NCBI GenBank assembly: GCA_035550715.1
Contig: DASZOP010000005.1
Coordinates: forward strand, 1-14,388
Length of the DNA: 14,388 nt
Origin: DASRVA01 sp035550715
GTDB lineage: Bacteria; Gemmatimonadota; Gemmatimonadetes; JACCXV01; JAHWKZ01
Reading direction: 5' to 3'
Of this stretch, positions 1-7,215 are shown one piece after another. A program made the translations under genes and the position numbers. The notes beneath the pieces are model-generated. The model had not been told where the DNA came from. It was given only the letters and a program-made list of their open reading frames with translations, and did not search any database. Every line of letters begins with the position of its first letter. Within the stretch, counting starts at the first letter, position 1.

Positions 1-957
1 CGCCAGGCTGTCCCGCCACTGGGCGAGCGCGCGGGCGGCCAGGAGCGTGTCGGCTTCCAAAAGGGCGCTCCGGGCCGCCGTCCGGAACCGCTCGAGCTCG
101 GGCGGAGCGGCGGCGGCCGCCTCCCCGTGCCCCTCCCGGGCCTGGACCTGGGCCTCGGCTTCCTGTCGGGCCGCCTCCGGACGGGTCTTCGCCTGGACCC
201 GGTCCTCCGCCGGTTCGGACGGCGGGGCCGCTTCCTCCAGGGCGTCGGCGGATGGCGCCTCCTTCGCGACCCGGCCGCCCGCGGCCTGGTCGGCCGCACC
301 GAGATCGGCGTCCCGCTCCACCCTGCCCGCACGGCCCCGGAGCCCGGTCTCGTCCAGGCCCCATTCACGCGCGTCGACCACCCGGTCCCGCGACACCGTC
401 GGCGGGACGGCGTTCGTCCGGGCCTCCATCTCCACATCCACGCGCTCGGCCGCGGCGAACCGGTCCTGGTCGGCCGGCGTTTCCGCTGGCGGGGTCCCCG
501 GCGACGAGAGGGGTCCGCCCGAACGCTCCCCTCCTCGGTCCGCCCGGCGTTCCGCCGGTCGCTCCGAGCGGAGCGCGCGGTCGGCCTCGCGCGGGTCTCG
601 CACCCCCTGCTCCCAGAGGACCCCGACGGCGACCAGGGCGAGGACCGCCAGGGCGGCCTGGGGAACGTAACGCGCGAGACGCGCCCTTCGAGGTGCGCGG
701 CCGTGCGTCCGCTCGACGACGGCGGCCCTGAGACGTCCCCAGTCGGGCTCCCGCTCGGCCGCCCGCGCCGCGCGCTCGGCCACGTAGCCCCGCTCGACCC
801 GCGCCGCGAATGCGGCCAGGGCTTCGAGCTCGCCACGGCACGGTTCGCACGTCTCCAGGTGGCGCTCGACCATGAGCCGGTCGCGCTCGTCGAGCTCACC
901 CGTCCGGTAACGGTCGAGAAGGTCTCCGATCTGGTCGTGGTCGGTCCGCTTGGTCAT
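1..957 (-). CDS. Zinc-binding transmembrane anti-sigma factor (zf-HC2 type), 3' end outside window
   Basis: This open frame starts with ATG at 957 and stays open to the left edge, giving 319 codons without a stop, so it is partial. The N-terminus carries the anti-sigma zinc motif H33-x3-C37-x2-C40 (HLETCEPC), with an upstream His7 that could be the fourth ligand, as in ChrR-type ZAS domains. A hydrophobic segment at about residues 97-115 (VPQAALAVLALVAVGVLW) is followed by a long region rich in Ala, Glu, Arg and Pro that would lie outside the membrane. The start lies 6 nt after the sigma factor's stop, with a GAGG ribosome-binding sequence in between, so the two are probably co-translated. 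By family knowledge it holds the neighbouring ECF sigma factor inactive at the membrane. The inducing signal cannot be read. Assignment is firm for the N-terminus; the C-terminal region is unrecognised. Confidence 0.88.
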   Translation of the reverse strand, partial: MTKRTDHDQIGDLLDRYRTGELDERDRLMVERHLETCEPCRGELEALAAFAARVERGYVAERAARAAEREPDWGRLRAAVVERTHGRAPRRARLARYVPQAALAVLALVAVGVLWEQGVRDPREADRALRSERPAERRADRGGERSGGPLSSPGTPPAETPADQDRFAAAERVDVEMEARTNAVPPTVSRDRVVDAREWGLDETGLRGRAGRVERDADLGAADQAAGGRVAKEAPSADALEEAAPPSEPAEDRVQAKTRPEAARQEAEAQVQAREGHGEAAAAAPPELERFRTAARSALLEADTLLAARALAQWRDSLA

Positions 958-963
958 TCGTCC

Positions 964-1572
964 TCAGGCCGATGCCGGCCCGGTCACCCCCTTCGATTCC
1001 AGGCACGCCCGCATCTTCTCCCGCGCACGGGCGAGCCTCGACATCACCGTGCCCTGGGGAGCGCCGACCGCCGCGGCGATCTCGCGGTAGCTCAGGCCGT
1101 CGGCGTGGCGGAGATCGAACACCTCGCGCTGGTCCACCGGGAGGGTCCCCCGGCAATCGACCAGCGCGCGGGCCAGCTCCTCGTCCTCGGCCGGCCGGTC
1201 CGACCGTTCCGGCGCCGGCAGGCTCGGCGCCCTCACCGGATCGGACAGCGTGACCAGCCCCCAGACCCGCCGGCGGCGCAGGACGTTCAGACAGCGATTG
1301 CGCGCGATCCGGTAAATCCAGGTGTAGAACCGGTACGTCGGGTCGAAGTCCCGCAGATGCTCGTACGCGCGCACGAACGCCTCCTGCACGACATCCTCGG
1401 CTTCGTCGGGGTCCCCCACGAGCCGGAGGCAGCTCCAGTAGAGACGCCGCTGGTAGCGCTCGACCAGCACCGAGTACCGGTGTCCTTCGCCGGCGACGAT
1501 CTGCCGGACGAGCGCCGCCTCTTCGGCGGCTTCGTCGCTCTCGGGGGTGGTACCCGCCGGCTCCCGGTTCAT
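964..1572 (-). CDS. ECF-type RNA polymerase sigma factor (sigma-70 family)
   Basis: A 202-residue protein with the two-domain layout of extracytoplasmic-function sigma factors. Region 2 spans about residues 32-100, with the typical DPDEAEDVVQEAF stretch (54-66) and the helix RFYTWIYRIARNRCLNVLRR (81-100). A variable linker follows, then region 4 at about 141-191, with the helix-turn-helix GLSYREIAAAVGAPQGTVMSRL split across 159-180. The ATG at 1572 is chosen because the family similarity begins shortly after it; the same frame extends far upstream through the acyl-CoA dehydrogenase gene, but that stretch is a shadow. A GTG two codons earlier (1578) is an alternative. It directs RNA polymerase to a stress or envelope regulon and is controlled by the anti-sigma factor encoded 6 nt downstream. 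No clear ECF-type promoter (GGAAC/CGTC) was seen just upstream, so autoregulation is not demonstrated. Confidence 0.93.
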   Translation of the reverse strand: MNREPAGTTPESDEAAEEAALVRQIVAGEGHRYSVLVERYQRRLYWSCLRLVGDPDEAEDVVQEAFVRAYEHLRDFDPTYRFYTWIYRIARNRCLNVLRRRRVWGLVTLSDPVRAPSLPAPERSDRPAEDEELARALVDCRGTLPVDQREVFDLRHADGLSYREIAAAVGAPQGTVMSRLARAREKMRACLESKGVTGPASA

Positions 1573-1622
1573 TCCCACCCGGAGAAGGGGTGAAGGTGAC
1601 TCCCGGCCGGGGGGCCGCGCGC
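1573..1622 (-). promoter_or_regulatory. Gap before sigma gene with two small hairpins, one next to its start codon
   Basis: These 50 nt separate the acyl-CoA dehydrogenase stop from the sigma-factor ATG. Two inverted repeats are visible: a 5-bp GC stem with a 4-nt loop at 1604-1617, and a 5-bp CACCC/GGGTG stem with a 7-nt loop at 1576-1592 that ends 3 nt before the start codon. The second could mask the weak G-rich ribosome-binding region. Both are short and could be chance in DNA this rich in G and C. No convincing promoter is seen. Confidence 0.25.
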
Positions 1623-3356
1623 TCAGCGGACCGGTGACGCGGCCTGGTCGGGAAGCGCCGCCCCGCCCGACCCGGTCACCTCGGCGGCCACCACGCGCAG
1701 GTCGTTGTCGAGGTTCGCGCGGAGAGCCGCCAGATTCCGCCGGACCCGGCGCCAGGCCCGGTCGACGATCAACCGGGCGCGGGTCACGTGGGCGTCGCCG
1801 ATCAGCCCGTCGGCCTCGCGCCGGGCGGCGTCCGCGCGCGAGATCACCGCCGCCATCCGGTACAGGTCGATGACCGACTCGGCGATCCGCTCGAGGGCGA
1901 GCTGACGCTCGACGATCGCCTTGCCGTGCCGGCGCAGGGCCCACTCCACGGCGCCCGCGAACTCGGCCACGTACTCGGGAAGCGGGCCCGCGAACGCCGC
2001 CACCTCGGGATGGAGCTCGGGCAGGTCGGGTCGCCCCATGGCACGCCGCGCCCGGCCGCGCGCGTAGTCGGAGAGGACGCCGAAGCTGCGGATCGGGTCC
2101 CTCAGCGCGTCCGCCACCGCCTTCAGGTTCCGGCTGGGCTCCTCGAGCCCGGCCAGCGCGGCGTAGAGCCGGAGGATCTCGTTCGTGCCCTCGAAGATCA
2201 TGTTGATGCGGGCGTCCCGGAGATGCCTCTCGTACGGGTACTCCTGCATGTACCCCATCCCGCCGGCGATCTGGAGGGCCTCGTTCACGGCGTGCCAGCA
2301 CGCTTCGGAGCCGTACACCTTGCAGACCGCCGACTCGATCGAGACGTCCCCCAGGCCGCGGTCCACCTGGCCGGTCGTGAGGTACACCATCGCCTCGGCC
2401 GCGTACGCGTCGAGCGCCATGTCGGCCAGCTTCCGCTGGAGGAGCTCGAACTCGGCGAGCGGGCGGCCGAACTGCTCCCGGTCCAGGGCGTGGCGGGTCG
2501 CCACGGCGAGCGCCTTCTTGATCCCGCCGACGCATCCCGCGGCCAGCCCGAGACGGCCGGCGTTCAGGATCCCCATGGCGATCTTGAAGCCGTCTCCCAC
2601 TTCCCCCAGCACGTGGTCGGCGGGGACGGCCACGTCCTGGAAATGAACCTCGGTCGTCGACGAGCCACGGATCCCGAGCTTGTGCTCCTCCGGGCCGTGG
2701 CTGACGCCGGTCAGCGAGCGGGGCACGACGAAGGCGGTGATCCGGTCGACCTCGCCGCCCTCGCGCGGGACACGTGTCTGGGCGAACACCGTGAAGACGT
2801 CGGCCAGCGCGCCGTTCGTGATCCAGATCTTCGTGCCGTTCAGGATCCAGGCGCCCCGCGCCCCGTCGAACACGGCGCGGGTCTGGATCGAGGCGGCGTC
2901 CGATCCCGACCCGGGTTCGGTCAGCGCGAAGGCGGCGAGCTGCTCGCCCCGAGCGAGCGGCGGCAGGAACCGGCGCTTCTGGTCTTCGGTCCCGTACTTG
3001 AGGATCCCCTTCAGGCCGATCGACTGGTGGGCGCCCAGGGTCACCACGATCGCGCCGTCCAGACCGGCGACCGTCTCGAACACCCTGGCGTAGAAGGTCT
3101 CGCTGGCGCCCGCCCCGCCGAGCTCCTCGGGAACGGTGATGCCGAAGATTCCGAGCTCGGCGAGGCCGGCCAGGACCTCGCCCGGGATCCGCCCCTCGGC
3201 ATCGATCCGGGCGCTGTCGATCCGGTCCTCGCCGAACCGCAGGAGAGAATCCCTGAGGAGATCGAACGCCTCGGCCTCGGCAGGATCCATGGTCGGATAC
3301 GGGAAGAGGGCCTCCCGGTCGACGTGGCCCAGGAAGAAGGACCGGCAGGCGCTCAC
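1623..3356 (-). CDS. Acyl-CoA dehydrogenase, long VLCAD/ACAD9-like form
   Basis: A FAD flavoenzyme that oxidises acyl-CoA to trans-2-enoyl-CoA, the first step of beta-oxidation. Visible motifs are the FAD/substrate signature ALTEPGSGSDAA (about 144-155), the second signature QIAGGMGYMQEYPYERHLRD (362-381), and the catalytic base Glu389 in IFEGTNEILRLYAAL (387-401). At 577 residues it is far longer than the usual 380-residue enzyme; the extra 180 residues after the catalytic core match the layout of mitochondrial VLCAD and ACAD9, which use that part for membrane association. The frame is open to 3830, but I choose GTG at 3356: it overlaps the upstream stop as GTGA and gives the N-terminal SFFLGHVDREALFPYP pattern that I associate with this subfamily. 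Later methionines would cut that off. It is the last enzyme of the fad operon. Confidence 0.93.
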   Translation of the reverse strand: MSACRSFFLGHVDREALFPYPTMDPAEAEAFDLLRDSLLRFGEDRIDSARIDAEGRIPGEVLAGLAELGIFGITVPEELGGAGASETFYARVFETVAGLDGAIVVTLGAHQSIGLKGILKYGTEDQKRRFLPPLARGEQLAAFALTEPGSGSDAASIQTRAVFDGARGAWILNGTKIWITNGALADVFTVFAQTRVPREGGEVDRITAFVVPRSLTGVSHGPEEHKLGIRGSSTTEVHFQDVAVPADHVLGEVGDGFKIAMGILNAGRLGLAAGCVGGIKKALAVATRHALDREQFGRPLAEFELLQRKLADMALDAYAAEAMVYLTTGQVDRGLGDVSIESAVCKVYGSEACWHAVNEALQIAGGMGYMQEYPYERHLRDARINMIFEGTNEILRLYAALAGLEEPSRNLKAVADALRDPIRSFGVLSDYARGRARRAMGRPDLPELHPEVAAFAGPLPEYVAEFAGAVEWALRRHGKAIVERQLALERIAESVIDLYRMAAVISRADAARREADGLIGDAHVTRARLIVDRAWRRVRRNLAALRANLDNDLRVVAAEVTGSGGAALPDQAASPVR

Positions 3357-3715
3357 CGGCGTCGGGGTCCCGGCTCTGTCGAGAGCTTCCGTGCCAGATG
3401 GATGCCGCCCACCAGGAGGGCGAAGCCGGCGACCAGGAGCACGCCGATCGACGTGACGAAGGTCTCGACGACCGGCTCCGGATCGACGGGGAGGGACCCC
3501 GCGGCGTCCCGCAGGCCGGCCAGGCTCCGGGACCAGCGGTAGATCGTCCAGCCCGGGATGACGAACCCGGCCACCGCCAGGAGGCGGAGCGCGAGGCCGG
3601 CCCAGGGGTGCCGCCCCTGGCGGGCGCCGAGATAGATCACGACCATCGCCAGCGCGATGGCCCCCACGACCGGCGCGACCGGGCTGTGCAGCAGGGGCGT
3701 CAGACGACCGTCCAC
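3353..3715 (-). CDS. Small membrane protein of unknown function inside the beta-oxidation operon
   Basis: A 120-residue protein that I do not recognise. Three hydrophobic segments are visible: about 14-31 (APVVGAIALAMVVIYLGA), 39-59 (around LRLLAVAGFVIPGWTIY) and 86-107 (around FVTSIGVLLVAGFALLVGG). A loop of about 25 residues lies between the second and third, and the C-terminus is basic and proline-rich (RKLSTEPGPRRR). The start is GTG at 3715, 5 nt after the hydratase-dehydrogenase stop, with a GAAGGG sequence about 11 nt upstream. Its TGA overlaps the GTG of the acyl-CoA dehydrogenase by 4 nt. The exact packing between two fad genes and the clean membrane pattern argue that it is a real gene. 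A role in membrane placement of the beta-oxidation enzymes, or in electron transfer or transport, would be speculation. Confidence 0.75.
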   Translation of the reverse strand: MDGRLTPLLHSPVAPVVGAIALAMVVIYLGARQGRHPWAGLALRLLAVAGFVIPGWTIYRWSRSLAGLRDAAGSLPVDPEPVVETFVTSIGVLLVAGFALLVGGIHLARKLSTEPGPRRR

Positions 3716-3720
3716 GCCTT

Positions 3721-5898
3721 TCAGAACCCTTCACCGAGCGAGGGCTGGACCTCCTGGCTCGGCTCCGGGGGCCGGCCGTAGAAGCCGCCCCGCCACCGCG
3801 CCCGCTCACGGAGAGCCGGGCTCGGCGCAAAGCGGGGGTCGACGGCCACCGCCCACTCGTCCAGACGGACGACGATCCGCGCCGGGCCGACCTCGTCGGC
3901 CCACCTCAGGAGCCCGCCGCGGAAGGGCGGCCAGCCGATCCCCATGACCAGCGCCAGGTCGCCGTCGTCGGGGCTGTCGACGATCCCTTCGTCGAGCGCC
4001 CGCGCGGCCTCGTTCACCATCGGGTAGAGGCAGCGGGCGACGAGGTACTCGTCGTCGAACACCGGCTCCTCGCCGTCTCCTCCTTCGGGGGGCAGGCCGA
4101 GCTCCTCACGGAGCCCGCGATCGACCTCGCGGCGACCGTCCTCGTGGATATAGAAGCCGCGTCCGGACTTCGTCCCGAGACGTCCGGTCGCCTCCAGCCG
4201 GTGGAGGAGCGCATGCGGACGCATGCGGTCGGGGAACGCCTGGGCCATCACGCGGCCGACCTTGGCGGCCACGTCGAGACCGACCTCGTCGAGGAGCGCC
4301 AGCGGGCCCATCGGAAGGCCGAACCGCTCGAGCGCGCCGTCCAGGGTCTCGACCGGTACCCCCTCCGCATACACGAAGGCGGCCTCGTTGAGGTACGGGG
4401 TCAGGAGCCGGTTCACCCAGAAGCCCGGCCCGTCGCGGACCACGACCGGCGTCTTTCCGAGCTCGACCGCGAGGCCGTGCAGCGTGGCCAGCGCGTCATC
4501 GTCCGTCCGCTGCCCGCGCACGATCTCGACCAGCGGCATTCTCTCGACCGGGTTGAAGAAGTGGAGGCCGCCGAAAAGCCAGGGCCGAGCGAGGCTGGCG
4601 GCCAGGTCGTCCACCCGAAGGGAGGACGTATTGGTCGCGAGGACGGTCTCGGAGGACACCTCGCGCTCGACTTCGGCCAGGACCCGTCGCTTGATCTCGA
4701 GATCCTCGACGATGGCTTCGACGACGACGTCCGCGCGGCCGAAGCCGGCGTAGGTCGTCGTGCCCGAGATCCGGTTCAGGATCCGGCGCGCCTCCCGCGC
4801 CGTGAGCTTGCCCCGTCGCCCGGCGTGGCGGACGATCCGGGCGGCGTGGGCGAGACCGGCCGCGACGCGCGCGTGATCGACGTCCTTCAGGCGTACCTCG
4901 ATCCCGTTCCAGGCGGCCACCTCGGCGATCCCGCCGCCCATGACGCCGGCGCCCAGGATCCCGAGCCGGTCGACCGGACGCGCGGCGCCGGCGGCGAGCG
5001 GCTTCCGGGCCCGCTCCCGATGCCGATGGAGCCACATGAGGTTCCGCGCCGCCGGCGTCGTGGCCAGCTCCCCCACCGCCTCCGCCTCGGCCACGAGCCC
5101 GGCCGCCATCCCCTCGGCCAGCCCGATCTCCATGACGTCGATGGCCAGGAACGGCGCCGGGTAGTGGCCGCCCGTCTTCTCGCGCGTCGTCCGCCGGGCC
5201 TGGGCGAATACGAGCCGCCGGCCGATCGGGTTCCGTTCCAGGAGGATCCGCGCGAGCCCTACCCGCGCCTCGGGTCCCTCGCCGCGCACGGCCGCGCGCG
5301 CCAGATCGTGGGCGGCCTCGGTCAGGCGGGCCTCCGGAACCGCGCGGTCGACCAGCCCCATCCTGGCGGCGCTCGGGCCGGAGACGAGCCGGCCGGTGAG
5401 CACGAGGCCCAGCGCCGCCTGGATCCCGACCACGCGCGGGGACCGTTGGGTCCCGCCCCACGCCGGCAGGATACCGAGCTGGACCTCGGGGAAACCGAGG
5501 CGCGTGACGTCCGCATCGCTGGCGACCCGGAACGAGCACCCCAGCGCAAACTCCAGCCCGCCGCCTACGCACGCCCCGTGGATCGCCGCGACGGTGGGCA
5601 CGGACAGATCGGCGAGGCGCGTGAAGACGCCCTGGCCGCGGCGCGACAGCGCGGTTGCCTCGGCTCCCGAGCCGACTCCGGCCAGCATGTCGAGGTCGGC
5701 GCCCGCGATGAACGAGTCCGGCTTCGCCGAACGGAAGACGATCGCCGACAGATCGCCACGGGCGGTCAGCTCTGCCAGCACCTCCTCCAGCTCGGCCAGC
5801 GTCTCCCGCGACCACAGGTTGACCTTGCGGCGAGGAGTGTCGAAGTCGACGGTGGCCAGCCCGTCGCCATCCACGACGTAGTCGAAGGCGGACTCCAT
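3721..5898 (-). CDS. fadJ: Bifunctional enoyl-CoA hydratase / 3-hydroxyacyl-CoA dehydrogenase (FadJ/FadB-like)
   Basis: A 725-residue fusion enzyme that hydrates enoyl-CoA and then oxidises the 3-hydroxyacyl-CoA with NAD+. The N-terminal crotonase domain (about 1-200) shows FIAGAD (63-68), the oxyanion region IHGACVGGGLEFALG with Glu116, and GFPEVQLGILPAWGGTQR with Glu138; these two Glu residues correspond to the catalytic pair of FadB. The dehydrogenase domain has the Rossmann motif GAGVMGGGIA from 316, TNTSS at 422-426, and GLHFFNPVERMPLVEIV with His446 and Glu458, spaced as in the catalytic His-Glu pair of FadB. A C-terminal domain ends with MGIGWPPFRGGLLRWAD. The frame is open to 6123, but the ATG at 5898 overlaps the thiolase stop (TGATG) and begins directly at the crotonase fold. 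Gene order thiolase-then-fusion matches fadIJ; fadB is the alternative name. Confidence 0.94.
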   Translation of the reverse strand: MESAFDYVVDGDGLATVDFDTPRRKVNLWSRETLAELEEVLAELTARGDLSAIVFRSAKPDSFIAGADLDMLAGVGSGAEATALSRRGQGVFTRLADLSVPTVAAIHGACVGGGLEFALGCSFRVASDADVTRLGFPEVQLGILPAWGGTQRSPRVVGIQAALGLVLTGRLVSGPSAARMGLVDRAVPEARLTEAAHDLARAAVRGEGPEARVGLARILLERNPIGRRLVFAQARRTTREKTGGHYPAPFLAIDVMEIGLAEGMAAGLVAEAEAVGELATTPAARNLMWLHRHRERARKPLAAGAARPVDRLGILGAGVMGGGIAEVAAWNGIEVRLKDVDHARVAAGLAHAARIVRHAGRRGKLTAREARRILNRISGTTTYAGFGRADVVVEAIVEDLEIKRRVLAEVEREVSSETVLATNTSSLRVDDLAASLARPWLFGGLHFFNPVERMPLVEIVRGQRTDDDALATLHGLAVELGKTPVVVRDGPGFWVNRLLTPYLNEAAFVYAEGVPVETLDGALERFGLPMGPLALLDEVGLDVAAKVGRVMAQAFPDRMRPHALLHRLEATGRLGTKSGRGFYIHEDGRREVDRGLREELGLPPEGGDGEEPVFDDEYLVARCLYPMVNEAARALDEGIVDSPDDGDLALVMGIGWPPFRGGLLRWADEVGPARIVVRLDEWAVAVDPRFAPSPALRERARWRGGFYGRPPEPSQEVQPSLGEGF

Positions 5899-7211
5899 CA
5901 GCGGCCGAACACGATCGCTCCACCCTGCCCACCGCCCACACATAGCGTGGCCAGCCCGACCCCCATGTCCCGGCGGCCCATCTCCAAGAGCAGGGTCAGC
6001 GCCAGGCGCGCCCCGGTGGCGGCGATCGGGTGGCCGAGGGCGATCGCGCCCCCGTTCACGTTGAGGATCTCGGGTCGGATCTCGCCGATCGGTTCCGATC
6101 GCCCGAGCATGGTCTCCGCCCATTCCGGGGACGGGAACACCTCCATGTTCGCGAGCACGACGGCCGCGAACGCCTCGTTCAGCTCGATCAGCTCGATGTC
6201 CCCCAGAGTCATGCCGGCCCGCGCCAGGGCGAGGGGCGTGGCCACCGCCGGCCCGAGCCCCATGCGCCGGGGATCCAGCCCCGCATAGGCGAACGCGAGC
6301 ACGCGGCCGAGCGGGCGGTAGCCGAGCGCGCGAGCGCGCTCCTCCTCCATCATGAGGAGGGCCGCCGCGCCATCGGTCACCATCGACGAGTTCCCGGCGG
6401 TGACCGACCCGTCACGGCGGTCGAAGACAGGGGGCAGCTTGGCCAGCGCCTCCAGTGACTGGCCCGGCCGGTACCCCACGTCCTCCGCCACCACGTCCTC
6501 GTAGGCCGGCGGCACGAAGACCGGGACGACCTCGTCGGCGAAGCGGCCGTCCGCCCACGCCGCGGTCGCGCGCTGGTGGCTGCGGAGCGCGTACTCGTCC
6601 TGGGCGCGCCGCGAGATCGAGAGCTCGTGGGCCAGCACCTCCGCGGTCTCGCCCATGTTGAGCCCGCATACCGGATCGGTCAGGCCCTCGGCCAGAGCCA
6701 CGACCGGCTTGAGATGCCCCGGTCGGAGCTGGGCCGCGGCCCCGACCTTCCCGGGGATCGACCGGGCACGCTGGAGATCCGTCATGACGTCGGCGAATTC
6801 GTCAGGGAAGTGGAGCGGGACGTTGGACATCGACTCGACCCCGCCGGCGACCACGACGTCCGACTGCCCGAGAACGATCTGGTTGTACGCGTCGGTGATG
6901 GCCTGGAAGCCGGACGCGCAGTTGCGGGCCACCGAGAACGCCGCTACACGCTCGGGAATTCCGGCCTCGAGGGCGGCGACCCGGGCGATGTTGGGGGCGT
7001 CGGCAGGCGGTGCCGCGTTCCCGAGGATGACCTCGTCGATCGACGACCGCTCGACTTCGGTCCGCTCGAGGAGCTCGCGGACGGCTGTTCGGGCCAGCTC
7101 GACGGCGCCGACCTGGGCCAGCGCCGTGCCGACCTTGGCGAAGGGGGTGCGTACGCCGTCCACGACGACGACGCGCCGGGTCGGGTTCCAGGGACGTCGA
7201 TCGATCGACAT
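5898..7211 (-). CDS. fadI: Acetyl-CoA C-acyltransferase (3-ketoacyl-CoA thiolase, FadI type)
   Basis: A 437-residue thiolase that cleaves 3-ketoacyl-CoA with CoA, closing each turn of beta-oxidation. Catalytic residues are in place: nucleophile Cys98 in RNCASGFQAI, His394 in NVNGGAIALGHPIAATGAR, and Cys424 in LCVGGGQGGA near the C-terminus. Length and the stretch LEALAKLPPVFDRRDGSVTA (about 300) match FadI / mitochondrial trifunctional beta-subunit enzymes better than the shorter FadA. The frame is open to 7337, but the first 42 codons there are non-homologous and run inside the lipoprotein gene; the ATG at 7211, just before RRVVVVDGVRTPF, gives the normal thiolase N-terminus. It starts 4 nt after the lipoprotein stop with only a weak AGCGGA ribosome-binding sequence, and its own stop overlaps the next start, so translation is probably coupled on both sides. 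Confidence 0.95.
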   Translation of the reverse strand: MSIDRRPWNPTRRVVVVDGVRTPFAKVGTALAQVGAVELARTAVRELLERTEVERSSIDEVILGNAAPPADAPNIARVAALEAGIPERVAAFSVARNCASGFQAITDAYNQIVLGQSDVVVAGGVESMSNVPLHFPDEFADVMTDLQRARSIPGKVGAAAQLRPGHLKPVVALAEGLTDPVCGLNMGETAEVLAHELSISRRAQDEYALRSHQRATAAWADGRFADEVVPVFVPPAYEDVVAEDVGYRPGQSLEALAKLPPVFDRRDGSVTAGNSSMVTDGAAALLMMEEERARALGYRPLGRVLAFAYAGLDPRRMGLGPAVATPLALARAGMTLGDIELIELNEAFAAVVLANMEVFPSPEWAETMLGRSEPIGEIRPEILNVNGGAIALGHPIAATGARLALTLLLEMGRRDMGVGLATLCVGGGQGGAIVFGR

Positions 7212-7215
7212 TCCG

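Noticed and set aside
127..1593. Plus-strand open frame of 488 codons opposite the sigma and anti-sigma genes
   Set aside because: Both minus-strand genes have clear family motifs and coupled starts; the plus frame has none.
1788..3542. Plus-strand open frame of 584 codons opposite the acyl-CoA dehydrogenase
   Set aside because: Shadow of the dehydrogenase coding strand; no recognisable domain.
3357..3830. N-terminal extension of the acyl-CoA dehydrogenase
   Set aside because: The extension overlaps the small membrane protein and the end of the FadJ-like gene in another frame and has no dehydrogenase similarity; GTG at 3356 explains the N-terminus.
5899..6123. N-terminal extension of the FadJ-like protein from an upstream Met
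   Set aside because: The extra residues are Arg/Gly/Pro-rich, overlap the thiolase coding region, and precede a start at 5898 that fits both domain boundary and coupling.
4144..6288. Plus-strand open frame of 714 codons opposite the FadJ-like gene
   Set aside because: Composition mirrors the reverse complement of the fad gene; no motif, no ribosome-binding site, no neighbour coupling.
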